DNA from: Salinimicrobium sediminilitoris
GTDB lineage: Bacteria > Bacteroidota > Bacteroidia > Flavobacteriales > Flavobacteriaceae
Assembly (NCBI RefSeq): GCF_020866905.1
Contig: NZ_JAIVCC010000002.1
Location: forward strand, 655,852-712,507
DNA length: 56,656 nucleotides
Reading direction: 5' to 3'
A program made the position numbers and the translations under genes. Below, in pieces: positions 1-9,100 of this stretch; positions within the stretch are counted from its first letter, which is position 1; each line of letters begins with the position of its first letter. The notes beneath the pieces are model-generated. The model made no database searches. It saw nothing but the letters and a program-made list of their open reading frames with translations, and was not told the DNA's origin.

Positions 1-288
1 TTAGCCCAACTTTAAAATTGACAAAATAAGCAGTCTCGAAAATGCCTTTTTTGAGAGGTATATTTTTTCCTGTCTTAAGCTTCAGAAAGAAATGAATTGC
101 CTCCGCCTTCAGGCGGAGGATAAGATCAGGCCATTCCAGGGCTTTAGCCCAATTAAAAATCGACAAAACAAGCAGCCTCAAAAATGTCACTTTTAAAGGC
201 TAATATTTTTACTTTCTTTTTGTTTTGAGGCTGAAGGAGTTCCTTCAAAAAATGTAAATTTGCTCCTCAACAACACAAAACCCTCAGA
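1..288. repeat. Intergenic repeat region upstream of purL
   Basis: No gene is seen here. Two diverged copies of a unit of about 65 bp lie at 1-68 and 144-213; both start TTAGCCCAA and share GACAAAA, AAGCAG and AAAATG blocks. Between them is a perfect hairpin, CCTCCGCC at 100-107 with GGCGGAGG at 112-119 (loop TTCA). A second small palindrome, GAAGGA-GT-TCCTTC, is at 233-246, just before purL. This resembles the dispersed non-coding repeats of flavobacterial genomes. The region must also hold the purL promoter, but no convincing TAnnTTTG element was found. Confidence 0.6.
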
Positions 289-3200
289 ATGATCTTATTC
301 TTCGGAAATCGTCCAAACAAGGTCTATGCGGTTGACACGCATAAGGCACTTTCGGCCGAAAACATTGCAAAATTAGACTGGCTTTTTGGAAACGCTCAAT
401 ATTTAGAAAAATCTGCCCTGGCAGATTTTTTTGTTGGTCCCCGTGCCGCCATGATCACTCCCTGGAGTACAAATGCGGTGGAGATCACCCAAAATATGGG
501 GATTGAAGGCATCCGCAGGATCGAAGAATTCTATAAAGTTGATGAAAATTACCATGATTTTGATCCCATGCTTTCTCAAAAGTACAATGGGCTGGACCAG
601 GATATTTTCACGATCAACATAGAACCCGAACCTGTTCGCGAAGTAGAAAATATCGCAGTTTACAACAATAAAGAAGGACTGGCTCTTAATGATGAGGAAG
701 TTAAATATCTTGAAAAGCTTTCAGAAAGGATTGGTCGCAAACTAACCGATTCTGAAGTTTTTGGTTTTTCCCAGGTTAATTCTGAACACTGCCGCCACAA
801 GATCTTTAACGGCACCTTTGAAATAGATGGAAAAGCCAAGCCGGTTTCCCTCTTCAAACTCATAAGAAAGACTTCTGAAGAAAATCCGAATGACATAGTT
901 TCGGCTTACAAGGACAATGTTGCATTCGTAAAAGGTCCGAGAGTTGAACAATTCGCCCCACAATCGGCAGACAAACCCGACTTCTATAAAAAGAAAGATT
1001 TTGATTCGGTCATTTCCCTAAAGGCCGAAACCCACAACTTCCCAACTACTGTAGAACCTTTTAACGGAGCTGCTACGGGAAGTGGAGGGGAAATTCGCGA
1101 CAGGCTCGCAGGCGGAAAAGGTTCACTGCCCCTGGCGGGAACTGCCGTTTACATGACTTCCTACTCCCGACTTGAAGAAAACAGACCATGGGAAGACGCT
1201 TTCCCGGCAAGGCCATGGCTCTACCAGACTCCGATGGACATTCTTATCAAAGCTTCCAATGGAGCTTCTGATTTTGGAAATAAATTCGGGCAGCCCCTTA
1301 TTGCGGGTTCGGTCCTTACCTTCGAACATTCCGAAAACAGAAGAGCGCTCGGGTATGACAAAGTGATCATGATGGCCGGCGGAATTGGTTACGGAAAAGC
1401 CGACCAGGCGATAAAAGGAGCTCCAAAAAAGGGAGATCAGATCGTTGTTTTAGGAGGAGAAAATTACCGGATTGGAATGGGTGGTGCCGCAGTTTCTTCG
1501 GCAGATACAGGGGAATTCAGCAGTGGTATTGAACTCAATGCCATCCAGCGATCGAACCCCGAAATGCAAAAACGTGCCGCTAATACCATTCGTGCAATGG
1601 TAGAGGCCGATGAAAACCCAATCGTATCCATTCACGATCACGGTGCCGGTGGGCACCTCAACTGCCTTAGCGAGCTGGTAGAAGATACCGGCGGAAATAT
1701 TGATCTGGATAAATTACCCGTTGGAGACCCTACTCTTTCCGCTAAGGAAATTATAGGAAATGAATCTCAGGAAAGAATGGGCCTTATCATTTCTGAAAAG
1801 GATCTAAAGCAAATGCAAAAGATCGCCGAAAGGGAAAGGACTCCCCTATATTCTGTAGGAAATGTAACCGAGGACAGGCAGTTCACCTTTGAAAGCAAAA
1901 AAACCGGTGCAAAACCTATGGACCTTGCTTTGGGTGATATGTTTGGCAGCTCGCCGAAAATGATCATGAAAGACAAGACCGTTGACAGGAAATATGCCGA
2001 TGTAGAATACAGGCAGGAAGACCTGCACAGCTACCTTGACCGTGTCCTGCTCCTGGAAGCTGTTGGTTCCAAAGACTGGCTTACCAACAAGGTTGACCGC
2101 TGTGTCACGGGAAGAGTGGCAAAACAACAAACCGCAGGGCCCTTGCAGTTACCACTCAACAACTGCGGAGTAATGGCTCTTGATTACAAAGGAAAAAATG
2201 GCGTGGCTACTTCTATTGGCCACTCCCCTGTTTCGGCATTGATCGATCCTGTAGCCGGTTCCCGGAACTCCATTGCCGAAGCACTTACAAATATCGTATG
2301 GGCACCTCTTGAAAAAGGTTTGAAGTCAATTTCTTTATCGGCTAACTGGATGTGGCCATGTAATAACGAAGGGGAAGACGCGAGACTTTATGAGGCAGTG
2401 CAGGGAGTATCAGATTTTGCTATTAGCCTTGGAATAAATGTGCCTACAGGAAAGGATTCTCTTTCCATGAAGCAGCGATATGAAGACGGAAATGTGCTGG
2501 CCCCGGGCACAGTGATCATTTCTGCAGCTGGACATTGTGATGAGATCACTAAGGTTGTGGAACCCGTATTGCAAAAAGATGGTGGACCTATTTACTATAT
2601 CAATTTTTCTCAGGATACTTTTAAACTTGGAGGCTCTTCCTTTGGACAGATCCTCAACAAGGTAGGTGCTGAGACACCTACTGTAAAAGACGACAAAAAA
2701 TTCGCTGCAGCCTTTAATGCAGTTCAGGAATTGATTCGAAAAGATCTTATCCTTGCAGGTCACGATGTGGCTTCGGGAGGATTGATCACCACCCTTCTGG
2801 AAATGTGCTTTGCAGATGTAGATCTTGCTGCCGAACTTAATCTTACCAAACTGGGAGAAGAAGACAGCGTGAAATTGCTATTTGCTGAAAACTGCGGAAT
2901 AGTTTTTCAGGCAAAAGATAAGAGTGTAGAAGCCATTTTAAAGGAACAGAAAGTAGAGTTCTTCAAGATTGGAAAAGCAACTGAAGGCAAAACCCTGAAG
3001 ATCAAGAACGGGGGAGAAAACCTGAAATTTGATATTCCGAAGCTACGAAATACCTGGTCCCGAACTTCTTTCTTGCTTGATGAGAGGCAAAGCGGAATAG
3101 ACAATGCCACCGAACGTTATAAGAATTACGCCAAACAGCCACTACACTTCAGGTTTCCGGAAGGTTTCAGCGGTAAGTTACCTCTCGACTCCGCTCGAGG

Positions 3201-3957
3201 TGACAAACAAAGGATTAAAGCGGCAATTATCCGGGAAAAAGGATCGAATTCAGAAAGGGAAATGGCTTACGCTATGGACCTTGCCGGCTTTGACGTGAAG
3301 GACGTACATATGACCGATCTGATCACCGGGCGAGAAAATCTGGAGGATATTCAATTCATCGCAGCGGTAGGTGGATTCTCAAATTCAGATGTTTTGGGAA
3401 GCGCAAAAGGCTGGGCCGGAGCATTCTTATACAATGAAAAAGCCAAGGCTGCCCTGGACAACTTTTTCGCGAGAGAAGATACCTTATCCCTGGGTGTATG
3501 TAACGGTTGTCAACTATTCATGGAACTGGGATTACTGCACCCGGACCATGAGGAGAAACCAAAAATGCTGCACAACGAATCTCATAAGTTTGAATGTAAC
3601 TTCACCTCTATGGAGATCGAAAAAAATGATTCGGTGATGATGTCTTCATTATCGGGTAGCCGCCTTGGAATATGGGCTGCACACGGGGAAGGAAAATTCA
3701 GTTTTCCTTATGAAATAGAGCGTTATAAAATCATTGGAAAATATGGGTATGAGACCTATCCTTCCAATCCTAATGGTTCTCACTACAATACTGCAATGAT
3801 CGTAAGTGACAACGGCCGGCACCTGGCAATGATGCCACACCTGGAGCGCTCTACCTTTCCATGGAACTGGGCATACTATCCAAAGGATAGAGAGGATGAA
3901 ATTAGTCCCTGGATTGAAGCTTTTGTAAATGCCAGAAAGTGGCTGGAAAAAAATTAA
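289..3957 (+). CDS. purL: Phosphoribosylformylglycinamidine synthase (single-chain PurL)
   Basis: The 1222-residue protein is the large, single-chain form of FGAM synthase, which makes FGAM from FGAR, glutamine and ATP in step 4 of purine synthesis in the cytoplasm. The N-terminal part and two AIRS-like halves fill roughly residues 1-960; QVNSEHCRHKIFNG near 165-178 and KAETHNFPTTVEPF near 246-259 are typical. A class I glutamine amidotransferase domain follows from about 977 (KAAIIREKG), with the nucleophile Cys in GVCNGCQLF and a C-terminal His in PHLERS. The ATG at 289 fits the family length. Residues 965-974 in the linker are encoded by a sequence that matches a dispersed intergenic repeat (see findings). 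It is a single gene followed by a strong shared terminator. Confidence 0.97.
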   Translation: MILFFGNRPNKVYAVDTHKALSAENIAKLDWLFGNAQYLEKSALADFFVGPRAAMITPWSTNAVEITQNMGIEGIRRIEEFYKVDENYHDFDPMLSQKYNGLDQDIFTINIEPEPVREVENIAVYNNKEGLALNDEEVKYLEKLSERIGRKLTDSEVFGFSQVNSEHCRHKIFNGTFEIDGKAKPVSLFKLIRKTSEENPNDIVSAYKDNVAFVKGPRVEQFAPQSADKPDFYKKKDFDSVISLKAETHNFPTTVEPFNGAATGSGGEIRDRLAGGKGSLPLAGTAVYMTSYSRLEENRPWEDAFPARPWLYQTPMDILIKASNGASDFGNKFGQPLIAGSVLTFEHSENRRALGYDKVIMMAGGIGYGKADQAIKGAPKKGDQIVVLGGENYRIGMGGAAVSSADTGEFSSGIELNAIQRSNPEMQKRAANTIRAMVEADENPIVSIHDHGAGGHLNCLSELVEDTGGNIDLDKLPVGDPTLSAKEIIGNESQERMGLIISEKDLKQMQKIAERERTPLYSVGNVTEDRQFTFESKKTGAKPMDLALGDMFGSSPKMIMKDKTVDRKYADVEYRQEDLHSYLDRVLLLEAVGSKDWLTNKVDRCVTGRVAKQQTAGPLQLPLNNCGVMALDYKGKNGVATSIGHSPVSALIDPVAGSRNSIAEALTNIVWAPLEKGLKSISLSANWMWPCNNEGEDARLYEAVQGVSDFAISLGINVPTGKDSLSMKQRYEDGNVLAPGTVIISAAGHCDEITKVVEPVLQKDGGPIYYINFSQDTFKLGGSSFGQILNKVGAETPTVKDDKKFAAAFNAVQELIRKDLILAGHDVASGGLITTLLEMCFADVDLAAELNLTKLGEEDSVKLLFAENCGIVFQAKDKSVEAILKEQKVEFFKIGKATEGKTLKIKNGGENLKFDIPKLRNTWSRTSFLLDERQSGIDNATERYKNYAKQPLHFRFPEGFSGKLPLDSARGDKQRIKAAIIREKGSNSEREMAYAMDLAGFDVKDVHMTDLITGRENLEDIQFIAAVGGFSNSDVLGSAKGWAGAFLYNEKAKAALDNFFAREDTLSLGVCNGCQLFMELGLLHPDHEEKPKMLHNESHKFECNFTSMEIEKNDSVMMSSLSGSRLGIWAAHGEGKFSFPYEIERYKIIGKYGYETYPSNPNGSHYNTAMIVSDNGRHLAMMPHLERSTFPWNWAYYPKDREDEISPWIEAFVNARKWLEKN
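3181..3207. repeat. Dispersed hairpin repeat lying in frame inside purL
   Basis: The bases include CTCGACTCCGCTCGAG, an inverted repeat (CTCGA...TCGAG), followed by GTGACAAAC. This core is the type found in intergenic flavobacterial repeats, and the TGACAAAC end is also seen in the 88-bp repeats at 44733-45070. It is in frame and encodes PLDSARGDKQ between the synthase and amidotransferase domains. Confidence 0.5.
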
Positions 3958-3974
3958 AAAAAGTTCAAACAAAG

Positions 3975-4010
3975 AAAACGTCCGACAGATTAATTTCGTC
4001 GGACGTTTTT
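3975..4010. terminator. Bidirectional terminator, purL / DUF4136 gene
   Basis: A perfect 12-bp stem (3975-3986 with 3998-4009, AAAACGTCCGAC) has an 11-nt loop and ends in T on the + strand and A/T on the other. It lies between the converging purL and DUF4136 genes and can serve both. Confidence 0.9.
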
Positions 4011-4032
4011 ATTTCAGATCACTTCGTTTTGG

Positions 4033-4620
4033 TTATTCCACAGGATACTCTTCAAAAATGGCATTTACCAGATCCCTTATTCCCTGGGTCGAAGTCTGGC
4101 CTGTAATACTTTCTGAAGCTACTCCTTTCCATACAGTATTTTTGGTCTCTCTGTCCACCAGGTTAATTACTACCGTCCCTTCTTCATAGGTATAAGTATC
4201 GGTGTCATAGCCAATGATATTATTATATCCCGCATAACCTCCGTAGTAATAGTTGTTGTACAAAGGATTTATGGTTCTTACCCCTGTAGTATAAGGATAA
4301 GCAGCATAAACAGGATCTGTGGTAGTAGTTACTTCTGTATCGGTCTCTGTGCTAATTAAAACCAGCAGGTCTGGATTTTGACGGTTAAGATTATAACCGG
4401 CTTGTTGTAAGTTGGTGTTTACTGCTTCAATTACTGCACGACTTACATCTTCTGAACTCATCTGCATCCCCTGGGCACTCACATTTGCGTTGGGGAGATA
4501 AGCGAAGGAATTATAAGAGCTAAGGTCTTTAGAAGTAGTTTTCTGAGTCGCTACCCTGGGACCACAACTTAGAATGGCCAAAGAAAATAACAGTAGCATT
4601 AAAATGTTCAATTTTTTCAT
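4033..4620 (-). CDS. DUF4136 family lipoprotein
   Basis: This is a predicted outer-membrane or periplasmic lipoprotein of 195 residues with no known biochemical role. The ATG at 4620 gives MKKLNILMLLLFSLAILSCG, a clear lipoprotein signal with lipobox LSC; a TTG six bases upstream is less likely. The mature part has the DUF4136 pattern: an early SSYNSFAYLP segment, a central DLLVLISTETDTEV strand, a Tyr/Thr-rich stretch (YPYTTGVRTINPLYNNYYYGGYAGY) cut in half by Gly, and a C-terminal GTVVINLVDRETKNTVWKG segment. It converges with purL and stands alone. The upstream stretch 4627-4817 is AT-rich and shared with the divergent aminotransferase. Confidence 0.85.
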   Translation of the reverse strand: MKKLNILMLLLFSLAILSCGPRVATQKTTSKDLSSYNSFAYLPNANVSAQGMQMSSEDVSRAVIEAVNTNLQQAGYNLNRQNPDLLVLISTETDTEVTTTTDPVYAAYPYTTGVRTINPLYNNYYYGGYAGYNNIIGYDTDTYTYEEGTVVINLVDRETKNTVWKGVASESITGQTSTQGIRDLVNAIFEEYPVE

Positions 4621-4793
4621 AGTCAATTTTTTTTGTGATTTCCTATAATTTAAACATTTATACCCTTAACAATCAATTTATTAAAACATTTAAAATGAAT
4701 TTAACCATATTTCTAAATTTTCATCAAATAAACTTAAACCGGGTATTCTCCAGATTTCACCTTTTACTAACATTCCTGCCAGCATTTATTCCT

Positions 4794-4801
4794 TAACTTT
4801 T
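4794..4801 (+). promoter_or_regulatory. Candidate -7 promoter element for the aminotransferase gene
   Basis: TAACTTTT matches the Bacteroidota -7 consensus TAnnTTTG in all but the last base and lies 16 bases before the ATG at 4818. No -33 TTG of good spacing was recognised, so the call is tentative. Confidence 0.4.
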
Positions 4802-4817
4802 AGGAAAAGCTTAAGAA

Positions 4818-5996
4818 ATGACTGTAAAAGAAAAAGACAAACAATACTTTGGACGAGGGAATCCGGCTATGGACCTGAAAGTTGTAAAAGCAGAAGGAAG
4901 TTATATATATGGTGCCGACGGTAAAGAATACATTGATTTCCTTGGCGGTGCCGGAGTAGGAAATCTTGGCTGGGGAGTCGGCGAGATAGAGGATGCAATT
5001 CGCAATGGCGAACGTCCTTCCTATATATACCCTAATTTTTATTACAAGCCCTGGACGAAATTGGCAGAAACTTTAGCCAAACTCAGTCCCGGAAAATTGA
5101 AAAAGAGCTACAGGATGACCGGGGGGTCTGAGGCAGTAGAAGCAGCCCTTGAAATGGCCACCATGTATACCGGTCGCAAGAAGATCCTCTCTATCGAAGG
5201 CAGTTACCACGGGAATACTATAGGCGCCCTCAGTATCGGTGCCAGCAAAAAAAGGGAGAAATTTCCTAATCTGCTTGAAGACTGTTTGAAATTGGAGCTT
5301 CCCCTAAATAAGGAGAAGCTGGAACAGGTAAGTTCCCTCCTTTCTTCAAAAGAAGTAGCTGCCGTCATCATGGAACCGGTAATTATTAATCTGGGAGTGG
5401 TGATCCCGGAAGAAGATTTTATGGCAGGTTTAGATCAAATCTGCAAAGAAACAGGCACCCTGTTGATCATGGATGAAGCCATTACCGGTTTTGGACGCAC
5501 GGGAAAAATGTTTGCTTCTGAACACTTTGATATTGAACCGGATATTCTGTGCATGGCAAAAGCAATAACTGCGGGGCATGCCGGGATGGGCGCGGTAATT
5601 ACTACAGAGGAAATTGATGATAAGGTGGGTGATAAAATTGGTTTGTATTCCTCTTATGGTTGGCATCCCATCGCAGTAGATGCTTCGCTGGCTGCTTTAG
5701 ATTACCTTCGGCAGCACGAAAAAAGACTTTTTGAAAATATTAATCAGCTTGCAGAGACCTTCAAAAAAGGTATTTCAGAAGTAAATTTTAAAAATACGTC
5801 TGAAGTGCGGATCAAAGGAGCTGCAATAGGTGTAGATCTTGAAGATGAAGATTATGCTTCTACAATTAAGGAAAAAGCCATGAAAAAGGGGCTGCTAATG
5901 AATACTGAAGGTCCCAGCCTGCTCTTTTTACCCAATTTTCAAATGACTAAAGAAACTGCCTTCAAAGGAATCGATATATTAAAAAGTTGTGTCTAA
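4818..5996 (+). CDS. Class III PLP-dependent aminotransferase
   Basis: The 392-residue protein is a fold-type I aminotransferase of the ornithine/acetylornithine/4-aminobutyrate group. It transfers an amino group using pyridoxal phosphate in the cytoplasm. The phosphate-binding TGGSEAVEAAL is at 101-111, SYHGNTIGAL at 129-138, the pyridine-contacting Asp219 in MDEAITGFGRTGK, and the Schiff-base lysine is predicted as Lys248 in CMAKAITAG. The length is typical. The substrate cannot be set from sequence: it lacks an arginine-pathway or GABA-pathway neighbour, so argD or gabT would be a guess. It is followed, 78 bp on, by the acyl-CoA synthetase gene, with which it may or may not be cotranscribed. 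Confidence 0.85.
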   Translation: MTVKEKDKQYFGRGNPAMDLKVVKAEGSYIYGADGKEYIDFLGGAGVGNLGWGVGEIEDAIRNGERPSYIYPNFYYKPWTKLAETLAKLSPGKLKKSYRMTGGSEAVEAALEMATMYTGRKKILSIEGSYHGNTIGALSIGASKKREKFPNLLEDCLKLELPLNKEKLEQVSSLLSSKEVAAVIMEPVIINLGVVIPEEDFMAGLDQICKETGTLLIMDEAITGFGRTGKMFASEHFDIEPDILCMAKAITAGHAGMGAVITTEEIDDKVGDKIGLYSSYGWHPIAVDASLAALDYLRQHEKRLFENINQLAETFKKGISEVNFKNTSEVRIKGAAIGVDLEDEDYASTIKEKAMKKGLLMNTEGPSLLFLPNFQMTKETAFKGIDILKSCV

Positions 5997-6074
5997 AAAA
6001 GAGATTTTTAATATTTTATTTGAAATAGATGCTTCTTTTGCTATTTTGCAGAGATTATTGTAACAAATCAATAA

Positions 6075-7853
6075 ATGATTGAAATTAAAAGACTCTTTGA
6101 TTTTCCATATTTTCAATTGGAAAATGCCCCTCTTGAAAAATCCCTGGTCACTAAGTATAATGGGAAGTGGGAAGCCATTTCTACACAGGAATACATTGAC
6201 AAAGCGAATGCTGTAAGCCGCGGACTGCTTAGTTTGGGGATCCAGCCAAATGATAAAATTGCGGTGATCTCCACCAGTAACCGTTCCGAATGGAACATAA
6301 TGGACATTGGGATCTTACAGCTCGGTGCCCAAAACGTGCCCATATATCCCACAGTTTCTGAGGAAGATTATGAGTATGTGATCAACCACAGTGAGTCAAT
6401 ATATTGTTTTGTTTCAGACAAGGAGATCCTTGACAAGCTTAATTCCATTCGTGGAAACACAAAATTAAAAGGTGTGTACACCTTTGATGAGATCGCAGGA
6501 GCCGAAAATTGGACTGAGATCCTGAAACTGGGTGAAGACAAGTCCAACCAGGAAGAGGTTGAAGCCAGGAAAAAGGCGGTTAAAGAAGATGATCTTGCCA
6601 CCCTTATTTATACCTCTGGAACTACCGGGAGACCAAAGGGAGTTATGCTTACCCATAAAAATATTGTAAGTGATGTGCTGCTAAGCTCAGAGCGGGTACC
6701 TTTTGATTTTGGAAGTTACGTCTCTCTAAGTTTCCTTCCTGTTTGCCACATTTTTGAAAGGATGATCCTTTATTTGTATCAATATTACAGTGTATCCATT
6801 CATTTTGCCGAATCAATTGACAAAATTAGTGACAACCTAAAGGAGGTAAAACCTCATGTAATTTCGGCTGTACCCAGACTTCTGGAAAAAGTATACGATA
6901 AGATCATCGCAAAAGGTTCTACAGTTGGCGGGATCAAACAAAAATTATTTTTCTGGGCAGTAGAACTCGGTCTGGAATACGAACCTTATGGCGCTAAAGG
7001 CTGGTGGTATGAAACCCAGCTTAGCCTTGCCCGTAAATTGGTTTTCTCTAAATGGAAAGAAGGTTTGGGAGGCAAAATTGAACTTATAGTATCGGGTAGC
7101 GCGGCTTTACAGCCAAGACTTGCAAGGGTTTTCGCTGCTGCGGGAATTCCGGTAATGGAAGGTTATGGATTAACCGAAACTTCTCCGGTAATAGCTGTTA
7201 ATGACCAGAGAAACCATGGTTTTAAAATTGGAACGGTAGGAAGGGTCCTTAGAGATGTGGAAGTGAAAATTGCCGAAGACGGAGAGATCCTTTGTAAAGG
7301 CCCTAATGTTATGAAAGGCTATTATAAAGAACCTGAAAAGACCAAAGAAGCAATTAATGGTGATGGTTATTTCCACACGGGAGATATAGGGGAAGTGGAC
7401 AGCGAAGGTTTCCTCAAGATCACAGATCGTAAAAAGGAAATGTTCAAGACTTCTGGCGGAAAGTATGTTGCTCCTCAGGTCATTGAAAATCAAATGAAGC
7501 AATCCCGCTTTATTGCCGAACTCATGGTGATTGGGGAAGGCGAAAAAATGCCTGCAGCTCTAATTCAGCCCGACTTTGAATTTTTAAGGGAATGGGCCAA
7601 AAGAAAACATATTGAAGTAGGACCAACCAACGCAGACCTCATAAATAATACTCAGGTCAAAGCCAGGATCCAGGAGGAAGTGGATTTCTACAACCAAAAA
7701 TTCGGAAGCTGGGAAAAGATTAAAAAATTTGAACTCACTCCCGATGTTTGGAGCATTGAAGGGGAACACCTCACTCCTACTATGAAGCTGAAGCGCAGGA
7801 ATATTATTAAGCTTTACCAGAACCTGTATGACGGCATATATGAGAAGTATTAA
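6075..7853 (+). CDS. Long-chain fatty-acid--CoA ligase (AMP-forming)
   Basis: This 592-residue enzyme activates fatty acids to acyl-CoA through an acyl-AMP intermediate, the entry step for the beta-oxidation genes encoded 4 kb downstream. The P-loop-like LIYTSGTTGRPKGVMLTH spans 177-194, MEGYGLTETSPV 361-372, GYFHTGDIGEVD 431-442 and ITDRKKEMFKTSGGKYV 449-464. A C-terminal lysine in TPTMKLKRR matches the adenylation lysine. It belongs to the FAA1/FadD15-like branch often annotated as AMP-dependent synthetase. It is not in the fad operon itself. A strong terminator follows. Confidence 0.93.
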   Translation: MIEIKRLFDFPYFQLENAPLEKSLVTKYNGKWEAISTQEYIDKANAVSRGLLSLGIQPNDKIAVISTSNRSEWNIMDIGILQLGAQNVPIYPTVSEEDYEYVINHSESIYCFVSDKEILDKLNSIRGNTKLKGVYTFDEIAGAENWTEILKLGEDKSNQEEVEARKKAVKEDDLATLIYTSGTTGRPKGVMLTHKNIVSDVLLSSERVPFDFGSYVSLSFLPVCHIFERMILYLYQYYSVSIHFAESIDKISDNLKEVKPHVISAVPRLLEKVYDKIIAKGSTVGGIKQKLFFWAVELGLEYEPYGAKGWWYETQLSLARKLVFSKWKEGLGGKIELIVSGSAALQPRLARVFAAAGIPVMEGYGLTETSPVIAVNDQRNHGFKIGTVGRVLRDVEVKIAEDGEILCKGPNVMKGYYKEPEKTKEAINGDGYFHTGDIGEVDSEGFLKITDRKKEMFKTSGGKYVAPQVIENQMKQSRFIAELMVIGEGEKMPAALIQPDFEFLREWAKRKHIEVGPTNADLINNTQVKARIQEEVDFYNQKFGSWEKIKKFELTPDVWSIEGEHLTPTMKLKRRNIIKLYQNLYDGIYEKY

Positions 7854-7872
7854 ATTGGTGAAAAACTAATTA

Positions 7873-7903
7873 AAAATGTCCGGGTAATATCCCGGACATT
7901 TTC
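7873..7903 (+). terminator. Rho-independent terminator after acyl-CoA synthetase
   Basis: A perfect 12-bp stem, AAAATGTCCGGG (7873-7884) with CCCGGACATTTT (7891-7902), encloses a TAATAT loop and runs into a T-rich tail, 20 bp after the stop. Confidence 0.9.
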
Positions 7904-8052
7904 TTATAATAATATCTGAATTTGAAGGTATCGTTAAAAGAGGATCTACAGGAAAACCGTAAATTAGAGTCCCAAAAAAGTAATAAATGACACTTATTAT
8001 TTTCAGAAAAATTAAAGCCTTTCTATCAAAAAATTCTCAACAATAATAAATT

Positions 8053-9063
8053 ATGAGTTCATATACTGCGGCCGAAGACCGCTACGAAAAAATTGAATAT
8101 CGCCGTTGTGGAAAAAGCGGAATAAACCTACCTCTGCTTTCTCTTGGCCTTTGGCACAACTTCGGAAATACCACCAGTTTTGATAATTCAAAACAACTCC
8201 TGCGAACAGCTTTCGACCATGGGATTACCCATTTCGATCTAGCCAATAATTATGGGCCTCCTTACGGTTCGGCAGAAACTAACTTCGGAAAGATCTTCAA
8301 AGAAGATTTCCAGCAATATCGCGATGAGCTGCTAATTTCCACCAAGGCAGGCTGGGATATGTGGCCGGGACCCTATGGGAATTTCGGCTCCCGAAAATAT
8401 CTTATTGCAAGTCTGGACCAGTCGCTTAAACGAATGGGACTGGATTATGTAGATATATTTTATCACCACAGGCCAGATCCTTCCACTCCCCTGGAAGAGA
8501 CAATGGGTGCTTTGGACCAGATCGTGCGGCAGGGAAAAGCACTTTATGTTGGCGTATCACAATATTCGGCCGGGCAGACAGCCAAAGCTGCCGAAATACT
8601 GCGCAATCTTGGCACTCCATTTATAATCCATCAACCCCGCTATAACATGTTCGATCGTTGGGTTGAAGATGGATTGCTTGACACCCTTGAGAAAGAAGGC
8701 CTGGGCAGCATAGTATTTTCGCCCCTGGAACAGGGAATACTGACCTCAAAATACCTGCATGGAATCCCGGAAGACTCCCGTGCAGCAATTGAAGGCGGCT
8801 ATTTGGATAAAACCAAAATCACTCCCCGACTTCTGGAGCAGGTTAAAGAACTAAATGCAATTGCCGAAGGTCGCAATCAATCCCTAGCTCAAATGGCAAT
8901 TGCATGGTTACTAAAAGATCAGAGAATCAGCTCCGTTTTAATAGGAGTGAGTAAGGTTTCCCAGCTTAAAGACAATATTGCAGGGCTGCAGAATCTCAAA
9001 TTCAGCAAAGAAGAACTGGAAAAAATTGAGGGAATTCTTAAAAGAAGTAACCAGGACAATTGA
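8053..9063 (+). CDS. Aldo/keto reductase, YghZ (L-glyceraldehyde 3-phosphate reductase) type
   Basis: The 336-residue NADPH-dependent aldo/keto reductase is closest by motif to the AKR14 group (E. coli YghZ/Gpr). These reduce small aldehydes such as L-glyceraldehyde 3-phosphate and methylglyoxal. The catalytic tetrad is visible: Asp in THFDLANNYGPPYGSAE with its Tyr, Lys in LLISTKAGWDMWPGPYG, and His in DIFYHHRPDPSTP. The GVSQYS and IVFSPLEQGILTSKYL segments are family hallmarks. It is cytoplasmic with no signal peptide. The SMP-30 gene starts 37 bp downstream, so the two are probably cotranscribed. Exact substrate is unproven. Confidence 0.9.
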   Translation: MSSYTAAEDRYEKIEYRRCGKSGINLPLLSLGLWHNFGNTTSFDNSKQLLRTAFDHGITHFDLANNYGPPYGSAETNFGKIFKEDFQQYRDELLISTKAGWDMWPGPYGNFGSRKYLIASLDQSLKRMGLDYVDIFYHHRPDPSTPLEETMGALDQIVRQGKALYVGVSQYSAGQTAKAAEILRNLGTPFIIHQPRYNMFDRWVEDGLLDTLEKEGLGSIVFSPLEQGILTSKYLHGIPEDSRAAIEGGYLDKTKITPRLLEQVKELNAIAEGRNQSLAQMAIAWLLKDQRISSVLIGVSKVSQLKDNIAGLQNLKFSKEELEKIEGILKRSNQDN

Positions 9064-9100
9064 AAAAATGTAGAACCCACATTGAAAATACAATACCTCT

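Noticed and set aside
1-288. Purine riboswitch before purL
   Set aside because: No conserved purine aptamer core was found; the structure is explained by repeats.
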